Assembly (NCBI GenBank): GCA_900752785.1
Contig: CAADWP010000051.1
Location: forward strand, 1-21,179
DNA from: an uncultured Ruminococcus sp.
GTDB lineage: Bacteria > Bacillota > Clostridia > Oscillospirales > Ruminococcaceae
Direction of reading: 5' to 3'
Length of the DNA: 21,179 nucleotides
Below, in pieces: positions 16,384 to 21,179 of this stretch. The position numbers and the translations under genes were made by a program. Positions within the stretch are counted from its first letter, which is position 1, and every line of letters begins with the position of its first letter. The notes beneath the pieces are model-generated. The model was not told the origin of the DNA. It was given only the letters and a program-made list of their open reading frames with translations, and made no database searches.

Positions 16384-17241
16384 TTGAAAGTTGGTGTCCT
16401 TTTGCTCTTAACAAAGAAAACTGAAGTCCAATGGCACAGAGATGATCTGCGTACCATTGAAAACTATCGTCCTCTTGATGATGATTTTATGCGTGAATTG
16501 TTCCGCAACGATCTTCCACTCGCACAGCTTGTCCTTAGAATCATCACAGGCATTGATGATTTGCAGCTCACATCTCAGGAAACACAGTATGATCTGAATC
16601 GACTGCTCGGCGCTCGTTCCATTTGTCTTGATGTTTTTGGCACTGACAGCAAAGGAAGAAAATTTGATCTTGAAATTCAGAGAGCCGACAGAGGCGCTAC
16701 ACCGCAGAGAGCAAGATACCATTCAAGTGCAATTGATGTGGAATTTCTAAAGGCTAAAGCGGAGTTTACCGATCTTCCGATCTCTTATGTTATTTTTATA
16801 ACCGAAAATGATGTAAGAGGGGAAAACAGGCTGATCTACAACTTTGAATGGACAGATACCGCCACAGGTACACCTTTAGGCGACGGCGCACACATAATTT
16901 TTGTCAACGGGGCATATACTAATGCCGATGATACATCTGATCTTGCAATGCTCGTTCATGACTTCCGCTGTAAAAGAGCAGAAGATATGAAGATAAAAGA
17001 GCTTGCAGATAAAACACGTTATTTCAAAGAAACACCGGAAGGAGTGAGCATTATGTGCAAAGCAATTGAAGATATGCGTAATGAAGCTGTTATGGAAGCT
17101 GAAAAACTGAAATCTTATCAGATAGCTCTTAAACTTCTTCAAAGAGGTAAAGAAACTTTTGAGGAAATTGCAGAGGATAGCGGTCTTACTTTAGAAGAAG
17201 TAGCAGAACTTGCAGCACAGGCTACATCGGTAAATGTTTGA
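16384..17241 (+). CDS. Rpn-family PD-(D/E)XK nuclease / putative transposase
   Basis: A 285-residue protein of the recombination-promoting nuclease family (PDDEXK_2, TIGR01784-like). The catalytic core is Asp83 (ICLDVFG) and Glu97-x-Gln99 (FDLEIQRAD), the family's E-x-Q variant. The preceding ENYRPLDDDFMRELF and the following RARYHSSAIDVEFLKA segments are typical. The C-terminus (about 224-285) is a helical domain, LTLEEVAEL, with a strong internal start (see 17053). E. coli Rpn proteins are DNA endonucleases with anti-phage toxicity. The start is uncertain: TTG 16384 has AGGA (16374-16377) six bases upstream. The expected-looking ATG at 16431 (Met-Ala-Gln-Arg) is out of frame and stops after four codons, so a two-base loss in a GAGA run is possible. 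It is oriented against the operon with its own promoter and terminator. Confidence 0.85.
   Translation: MKVGVLLLLTKKTEVQWHRDDLRTIENYRPLDDDFMRELFRNDLPLAQLVLRIITGIDDLQLTSQETQYDLNRLLGARSICLDVFGTDSKGRKFDLEIQRADRGATPQRARYHSSAIDVEFLKAKAEFTDLPISYVIFITENDVRGENRLIYNFEWTDTATGTPLGDGAHIIFVNGAYTNADDTSDLAMLVHDFRCKRAEDMKIKELADKTRYFKETPEGVSIMCKAIEDMRNEAVMEAEKLKSYQIALKLLQRGKETFEEIAEDSGLTLEEVAELAAQATSVNV
17053..17241 (+). CDS. Intragenic C-terminal product of the nuclease gene (candidate Rpn-S-like antitoxin)
   Basis: Inside the nuclease gene, AAGGAG (17039-17044) stands 8 bases before an in-frame ATG at 17053. This is a better ribosome binding site than the one at the start of the full gene. It would give a 62-residue protein, MCKAIEDMRNE onward to the shared stop. 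In E. coli, rpn genes are known to produce a small C-terminal protein from an internal start that binds and blocks the full-length nuclease. The site is visible in the sequence; production and function of the short form are inferred. Confidence 0.55.
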   Translation: MCKAIEDMRNEAVMEAEKLKSYQIALKLLQRGKETFEEIAEDSGLTLEEVAELAAQATSVNV

Positions 17242-17432
17242 TGAGTAACGTGCCGCATTGTAAAATAATTGAAGATATGCTCAACGAAGTAGTAAAAATG
17301 CAATTATATCAGATAGCTCTCAAACTTCTTGCATCAGGGAAATTAACGGAAGAAGAAATTGCGAAGGCAACCCAACTTACTCTTGAAGAAGTTAAGGAAC
17401 TTAAAGAACAGGCTTCACCTGTTACCGCATAA
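17241..17432 (+). CDS. Stand-alone duplicate of the nuclease C-terminal domain
   Basis: A 63-residue ORF whose ATG overlaps the nuclease stop as TGATG. By hand alignment about 60% of residues match the nuclease C-terminus, from CK-IEDM through YQIALKLL to LTLEEV-EL, with one 4-residue gap. At the DNA level 17307-17330 repeats 17116-17139 with a single mismatch. It contains no nuclease residues. It may be an unlinked antitoxin or dimerisation partner of the nuclease, or simply the remnant of a second nuclease copy that lost its front. The preserved frame, the coupling overlap and the following terminator favour a functional ORF. Confidence 0.65.
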   Translation: MSNVPHCKIIEDMLNEVVKMQLYQIALKLLASGKLTEEEIAKATQLTLEEVKELKEQASPVTA

Positions 17433-17446
17433 GTCCAACCCACCCC

Positions 17447-17478
17447 AGCACATTCCCCACCACGGGGAATGTGCTTTT
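17447..17478 (+). terminator. Rho-independent terminator of the nuclease unit
   Basis: AGCACATTCCCC (17447-17458) pairs with GGGGAATGTGCT (17464-17475), a 12-bp perfect stem with a 5-base loop, followed by TTTT overlapping the last stem T. It lies 15 bases past the small ORF and 8 bases from the stop of the convergent winged-helix gene. The minus strand lacks a U-run, so it should act mainly rightward. Confidence 0.85.
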
Positions 17479-17482
17479 CAAT

Positions 17483-18037
17483 TTATCTGCACTCCCTCAG
17501 AAGCTCCACGAAGTCAGCAAAAGTGATCGTTGTCGGAAATCTGTGATTGCCGTCCTGCTCGGTACTGATATAGCCTGCATTCTGAAATTCCGAAACGATC
17601 CTGTCAGCCTTACCAACGTCAACACCAAGGGTATCTCGGATGCACTTGTTTGTTATAAATCCTCTTGTCACGCTGTTGAGAAGCAGCGATTTTGCGACAC
17701 CTTCGGGTACTGATCGGATCGCACTAAGCGGTGCAAAATCACGCCTGCGGTCAGGATTACTTTCCTCAAAAGAAGAAATATCCTCCAAGTCCTTCATGGT
17801 GTATCTCTGTTCTCTGCTGCTTGCAGGAGCAAGACATTCATCGTCAGGCTCGTCCATATGATCGTAGAATTGATACTCCTCATCTGTATCAGCATCATTG
17901 ATATTATCATCATACTTTTCACGGAAACGCTCGTTGATCTCGCCGTTTCCCTCACCGACCTTATAGGCAAGATATGCCACGCCCGACATAATACCAAGTC
18001 CTACGATACCCTTGATAATCTTCTTTGCATTCATCAT
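17483..18037 (-). CDS. Membrane-anchored winged-helix protein
   Basis: A 184-residue protein. Residues 7-27 form one hydrophobic span (IIKGIVGLGIMSGVAYLAY) after a short basic start. An acidic stretch (43-67) contains DTDEEYQFYDHMDEPDDE. Residues about 115-165 form a winged-helix domain resembling the FtsK gamma DNA-binding fold (FITNKCIRDTLGV, KADRIVSEFQNAGYIS). It could tether element DNA or regulate a gene at the membrane. ATG 18037 has GGAGG five bases upstream. The ATG at 18049 overlaps that site and the previous stop (TAATGG), so it is less likely. The acidic FYD motif also occurs in the DUF4366 protein of this operon. No named family is certain. Confidence 0.72.
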   Translation of the reverse strand: MMNAKKIIKGIVGLGIMSGVAYLAYKVGEGNGEINERFREKYDDNINDADTDEEYQFYDHMDEPDDECLAPASSREQRYTMKDLEDISSFEESNPDRRRDFAPLSAIRSVPEGVAKSLLLNSVTRGFITNKCIRDTLGVDVGKADRIVSEFQNAGYISTEQDGNHRFPTTITFADFVELLRECR

Positions 18038-18048
18038 AAAAACCTCCA

Positions 18049-19089
18049 TTATTGATTGTCAGAAGCGTTCTGACGTTTCTTGTTTTCTTTTTCTCTTGCT
18101 TTCATCTCCCTGACAAAAGCACGGTATTTCGCTGTATATTCATAGGACTTGCCAAATATATTGACCGCTGCCTTATACAGATCAGGTTCGTGTTCCTCGA
18201 TTATTGCAAGCTCCTCATTGATATGCTTGCTGAACGGACACCCCACACAGCCTGTTCTCCGCAATCCGTATTCGGTATAACAGCGTGAATGTGTTACATC
18301 GAACATCTTCTCATAGTCCTTTTTATCGCTGTCCGTGTACCAAAAGATCGGACGATATGTATTGCAGTTTTTAGACTTGCTTTCAGAGAAACAAGTCTTG
18401 TAATTGGCAGACCTGATACCTCCCTCCGCCTTGCGGATTCCCGTGATCTCAAGATCTGCATCAGTTTCCCTGATAAAACGCTTCGCAGGCTTTTTCTTTG
18501 CGTATTCACAGCACTTGTTGGATATGGGGAAATCCGGCGGATTTGCAATGATAAATTCTTTCAGCCATTTATTGCGGCTGATTGAAAATCTGCTCATTTG
18601 TTGTATTCCGTTTTCGGGTGTATAATAGGCGTTGCACCACCATTGGAGAGCCGTTTTGCACTTCGGATATTTCTTCAAAAGCACTTTCAGCGACTCGTCC
18701 TCCCATTGAAAGTGATGCTTCTGCAAACGCATCATTTGCTCAGAAACATATTTCGACAGGAAAGGAACGCCATATTGTCTGACGCAAGTTGGAATAGGCT
18801 TGTCCGGCTTCAATCTCTTGATCTCGATGCCGTATTTCTGTTCAAGATCATTGAGATGCTCCTTTGTGGCGGTATACTCCAGACCTGTATCGATCCAGTA
18901 ATAGGTCACTTTTCCGTCCTCGTCAACCTTGTGAATAAGGTCAAGCACAAGATCGCTGTCCGAACCTCCGCTGATACTGCAAATCGGATCATAAGACCGC
19001 ATCAATATCCGCTGTGCCTTGCACATACTGGTGTAGATCGTGTAATTTCCTGCGTCCGCAGTTGCTTTAAGAATTTCATCGTTCACCAT
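18049..19089 (-). CDS. PAPS-reductase-like PP-loop protein
   Basis: A 346-residue member of the phosphoadenosine-phosphosulfate reductase / N-type ATP pyrophosphatase superfamily. The nucleotide-binding PP-loop is S40-G-G-S-D-S45, followed by YYWIDTGLEY. Cysteines cluster at NKCCEYAKKK, KTCFSES and the C-terminal RRTGCVGCPFS, suggesting metal or Fe-S binding. The tail is highly basic. Phage and ICE members are usually of unknown role; relatives include DndC of DNA phosphorothioation. This one is shorter and no dnd genes are visible. It overlaps the methyltransferase stop by 14 bases and has GGGAGGG just before ATG 19089, so the two genes are tightly coupled. A joint role in DNA modification is plausible but unproven. 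Confidence 0.85.
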   Translation of the reverse strand: MVNDEILKATADAGNYTIYTSMCKAQRILMRSYDPICSISGGSDSDLVLDLIHKVDEDGKVTYYWIDTGLEYTATKEHLNDLEQKYGIEIKRLKPDKPIPTCVRQYGVPFLSKYVSEQMMRLQKHHFQWEDESLKVLLKKYPKCKTALQWWCNAYYTPENGIQQMSRFSISRNKWLKEFIIANPPDFPISNKCCEYAKKKPAKRFIRETDADLEITGIRKAEGGIRSANYKTCFSESKSKNCNTYRPIFWYTDSDKKDYEKMFDVTHSRCYTEYGLRRTGCVGCPFSKHINEELAIIEEHEPDLYKAAVNIFGKSYEYTAKYRAFVREMKAREKENKKRQNASDNQ

Positions 19090-20134
19090 TTAACCCTCCC
19101 AAAATATGAGCAATCACATCGACCGTCCAGCCGTTGCCAATACACTTGTATCGCTGAGTGTTGGAAATGCCTGCCGTGTAGTTGTCAGGCAAGGTCTGCA
19201 ATCTTTCAGCTTCAACAGGCGTTAATTTTCTGATAATGTAATCGCCGTCGGGCAGATCAATTTTGTACAAACCAGTCTTTGCACCCTGACCTCCGCCGTT
19301 GGCAGAAAGCGTAACAGACTTTCCACAAACGGAATAAATTCGCTGTCCCTGACCGCCCTTGCCATACTGCCCGACTCTAACGGGAGCGCAGACAAGAGTA
19401 TCTTTCTGCACTGTTGTCACACAGTTAGACTTGTTATCCTTGCGAATTTCGATATGCTGTTCTGTCTTGTTTTCGTCAACATATCTTCCACGCTGGGCGG
19501 CGCCAATAGGCTCTGCAATCATAGTCCTCTGTTTGCGTTCGAGGGTATTATAAAGAATTGCACCATTGTAGGAAGAAGTCATACAGTAGGACTTGTCCTG
19601 CCAAGCAACACCGCTTTCAAGTACATCTTTCAGCAGGATACCTTTGTCGGCAGGAAAAGAAGTAACAGGGATATTCGTCCAATAACAGCGTTTTCGATTC
19701 TGTGCAGAAAGCAAAGCCGAGTTTATCATGATAGGCTGCACACCGAGATATTTTGAAATTTCGTCCTTGATATTCTGATGAATGGAGTAGTTGTTTTCAT
19801 AGAGAAAATACTTGCACTTACTTTCATTTAAAGCTCTCACATACTCCATAAAAAGCTGAAATCCCATACCATCCGAGGTAGTTTCTCTGTCCTTTTTAGC
19901 GATAGACCAATATGTGCAAGGGCTGCCGCCGAGCAGTAAGTCATATCCTTTAAACTGGGTAAAATCGCCGTCAAACACATTCCCATGATGAACAATATCG
20001 GGAAAATTCTTCTTTGAAACCGTGACGGCGTATTTGTCGATCTCAAAGGCATCGTATCTCTCCACAGGTATGCCCACCCTTTGCAGCGCAAGCATACCGC
20101 AGGAGATACCGTCAAATAAACTAAGTATTCTCAT
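19076..20134 (-). CDS. C5-cytosine DNA methyltransferase
   Basis: A 352-residue DNA (cytosine-5) methyltransferase that would methylate element or host DNA, probably to escape restriction. Motif I is FDGISCGM (8-14). Motif IV is GGSPCTYWS with catalytic Cys73. Motif VI is Glu113-Asn114 in YENNYS, where the usual third residue Val is Asn. Motif VIII is QNRKRCYW (145-152). The C-terminal motifs are RKLTPVEAERLQ and IGNGWTVDVIAHIL. The target-recognition region lies at about 180-300; its specificity cannot be read. No restriction enzyme gene is adjacent, so it is a solitary methylase. ATG 20134 starts the conserved MRILSLFDG; its Shine-Dalgarno is weak. Length and motifs indicate an active enzyme. 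Confidence 0.93.
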   Translation of the reverse strand: MRILSLFDGISCGMLALQRVGIPVERYDAFEIDKYAVTVSKKNFPDIVHHGNVFDGDFTQFKGYDLLLGGSPCTYWSIAKKDRETTSDGMGFQLFMEYVRALNESKCKYFLYENNYSIHQNIKDEISKYLGVQPIMINSALLSAQNRKRCYWTNIPVTSFPADKGILLKDVLESGVAWQDKSYCMTSSYNGAILYNTLERKQRTMIAEPIGAAQRGRYVDENKTEQHIEIRKDNKSNCVTTVQKDTLVCAPVRVGQYGKGGQGQRIYSVCGKSVTLSANGGGQGAKTGLYKIDLPDGDYIIRKLTPVEAERLQTLPDNYTAGISNTQRYKCIGNGWTVDVIAHILGGLNGER

Positions 20135-20178
20135 TCAGACAAATTCTCTCTTTCTCATTGTCCGTGTTATGTTGTTGG

Positions 20179-20205
20179 AACTTTGAATCCGGTGGGATCA
20201 AAGTT
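20179..20205. repeat. Bulged hairpin between the small membrane protein and methyltransferase genes
   Basis: AACTTTG pairs with CAAAGTT and, after a one-base bulge, ATCC pairs with GGAT around a GGTG loop: an 11-bp stem. It lies within the 73-base gap between the two genes, beginning just past the upstream stop. No U-run follows on the minus strand, so it is not a clear terminator. It could be an RNA-processing, mRNA-stability or partial attenuation site that sets the low expression of the methylase. The structure is visible; the role is inferred. Confidence 0.5.
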
Positions 20206-20207
20206 GT

Positions 20208-20486
20208 TTATTCATCGGTCTCGCCGTAGTAACCGAGCATTTCGTGATAGTTGTTTTCCAGATCATCGTACTCCTCGCAGAGCTTGTTGTACTTGTCCAT
20301 AAGGACGGTATGCTTTTTAGTGAAACGCTCCGCAGCCGTCAGACCGCCGACGATCTCTCCCATATGAAAACCGTTCATAAACCACTTTCTGCGGAACTTG
20401 TCCACAATTTTAGCTCCCACGCTTACAGCCGCGGCAGTGCCAATTACCGCCATAGTACCGATACCGATCTTCTTCATCGTTCTCAT
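20208..20486 (-). CDS. Small membrane-anchored coiled-coil protein
   Basis: A 92-residue protein with an N-terminal hydrophobic span (IGIGTMAVIGTAAAVSVGAK), a basic FRRKW segment and a C-terminal helical, acidic coiled coil (LCEEYDDLENNYHEML). I do not recognise a firm family; ICE operons often carry a small protein like this after the DUF4366 gene. ATG 20486 has GAGGA about 8 bases upstream. It lies 19 bases after the DUF4366 gene. A structural or accessory role at the membrane transfer apparatus is likely but inferred from context. Confidence 0.7.
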   Translation of the reverse strand: MRTMKKIGIGTMAVIGTAAAVSVGAKIVDKFRRKWFMNGFHMGEIVGGLTAAERFTKKHTVLMDKYNKLCEEYDDLENNYHEMLGYYGETDE

Positions 20487-20505
20487 AATTATTCCTCACT
20501 TTCGG

Positions 20506-21179
20506 TTATTCATCATCGCTGTTGTTTTCATCGTAGAAGTCATACTCCTCATCGTCATCGGATTCATTGGCCTCCTGTTCAAACTCGGAAACAGCCTTGC
20601 TCTTGGACTTCTTTTTGCTAAGCATAAATCCTGCCGCACCGATACCAATCAGAACAATCGCACCAAAAAGAAGATAAATGTTGTTCATATTGTTCTTCTT
20701 TGGCTGCTCGGCTGTCTCGGAATGATCTTCGTTGTCAGTTGGCGTTTCAGCAGTTTCGGTAACAGTAGAATTATGATTCGTTACTCTGCCGTTTGCGTTC
20801 TCTGCTGCCTGAGCCGCCTGTTCGGGCGTGATGCTGCTCTCCTGATTTTCATCGCCTGCATAAAGAAGCGCATAGAGGTCATAATCGTCAACTTTATTCA
20901 GGAAAAATACGTTGTCCTCGCCGTTATCTGCCGTGTAATTGATCAGCACATAAAACACATGACCGTCCTTTGTGGTAACGGCGATAAACTGCATTTCCTC
21001 CGTGTTGTAGATGATCTGCTCCGACTTGATCAGCGAAGCGTTGCCGTTCGTATCGTAATAGGGATCGCCGTAAAAATCGGGAATTGTTTCCGAAGTTACT
21101 GTTGTTGTTTCTGTTGAAATATTTGTTTCATTTTCCGCTGCGGAAGAAGTTTCTGTCGCTGCTGAAACCGTTTCCGCAG
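20506..21179 (-). CDS. DUF4366 / CD1107-like mobile-element membrane protein, N-terminus outside the window
   Basis: The frame is open through the right edge, giving 224 visible residues with no start; the Met at 20994 is internal. Visible order: a Thr/Ser/Glu-rich linker (ETTTVTSETIP), the conserved globular part (SEQIIYNTEEMQFIAV, GHVFYVLINY, NVFFLNKVDDYDLYALL), a second low-complexity linker (Thr/Asn/Glu), one membrane span (IYLLFGAIVLIGIGAAGFML), a Lys-rich stop-transfer, and an acidic tail with DDDEEYDFYDENNSDDE. By family knowledge a signal peptide should precede, placing the globular part outside the cell and the acidic tail inside. This is a conserved surface component of Tn1549-like conjugation modules; its exact role is unknown. 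Confidence 0.85.
   Translation of the reverse strand, partial: AETVSAATETSSAAENETNISTETTTVTSETIPDFYGDPYYDTNGNASLIKSEQIIYNTEEMQFIAVTTKDGHVFYVLINYTADNGEDNVFFLNKVDDYDLYALLYAGDENQESSITPEQAAQAAENANGRVTNHNSTVTETAETPTDNEDHSETAEQPKKNNMNNIYLLFGAIVLIGIGAAGFMLSKKKSKSKAVSEFEQEANESDDDEEYDFYDENNSDDE

Noticed and set aside
17447..17475. Transposon terminal inverted repeats around the nuclease gene
   Set aside because: The strong inverted repeat is a compact hairpin followed by a T-run after the last ORF, and I found no matching repeat near 16.3 kb.
18049..20134. A dnd DNA-phosphorothioation operon
   Set aside because: The PP-loop protein is shorter than DndC and there is no DndA, DndB, DndD or DndE-like gene; a methyltransferase is its partner instead.
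19076..20134. A complete restriction-modification system
   Set aside because: No restriction endonuclease gene is adjacent; the nearest nuclease is the Rpn-type gene on the other strand with its own promoter.
20398..21117. A hydrophobic plus-strand frame that looks like a membrane protein
   Set aside because: It is the antisense of the DUF4366 and small membrane protein genes; reverse complements of acidic, Lys-rich coding regions often appear hydrophobic.
1..21179. CRISPR arrays, tRNA or rRNA genes
   Set aside because: I saw no regularly spaced direct repeats, and no tRNA or rRNA-like segments on either strand.

Overview
The window looks like part of an integrative conjugative element (ICE) of the Tn1549/CTn type from a Gram-positive gut Clostridia, most likely Ruminococcus or a related Oscillospiraceae. 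This rests on protein families and strong AAGGAG-type ribosome binding sites; no host gene, tRNA or rRNA is present to confirm the genus.

Most of the window is one long operon read leftward (minus strand), from the right edge to about 1.9 kb. In order of transcription it encodes: a DUF4366/CD1107-like membrane protein (cut by the right edge); a small membrane plus coiled-coil protein; a C5-cytosine DNA methyltransferase overlapping a PAPS-reductase-like PP-loop protein; a membrane-anchored winged-helix protein; topoisomerase III (topB); two small helical proteins built on a shared 27-residue repeat; a 27-residue membrane peptide; a 637-residue coiled-coil protein; a Toprim primase-like polyvalent protein; and a giant N6-methylase plus SNF2-type helicase. 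Many genes overlap by 1 to 14 bases, so translational coupling is likely. Together they look like DNA-processing and DNA-protection functions that travel with or act on transferred DNA. Relaxase, coupling protein and VirB4-like genes are not in the window and presumably lie upstream, to the right.

Three plus-strand units interrupt this operon. (1) At the left edge a TndX/TnpX-type large serine recombinase sits at the terminus of a second mobile element that has inserted into the helicase gene and cut it off just after motif III. (2) At 13.68-14.30 kb an AT-richer gene with its own promoter and terminator resembles a solitary Imm51-type immunity protein. (3) At 16.33-17.48 kb an Rpn-type PD-(D/E)XK nuclease gene has its own promoter and terminator.

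The nuclease unit is the most interesting part. The gene contains a strong internal Shine-Dalgarno and in-frame ATG that would make its C-terminal 62 residues as a separate protein, as in the E. coli Rpn intragenic antitoxins. A diverged second copy of that C-terminal domain follows as an independent ORF joined by TGATG. This suggests a compact nuclease-antitoxin (anti-phage) cassette with a duplicated antitoxin. Other points of interest are a roughly 50-60-residue module recurring about six times in three neighbouring proteins, an acidic FYD motif shared by two membrane proteins, and a frame conflict at the primase-helicase junction.
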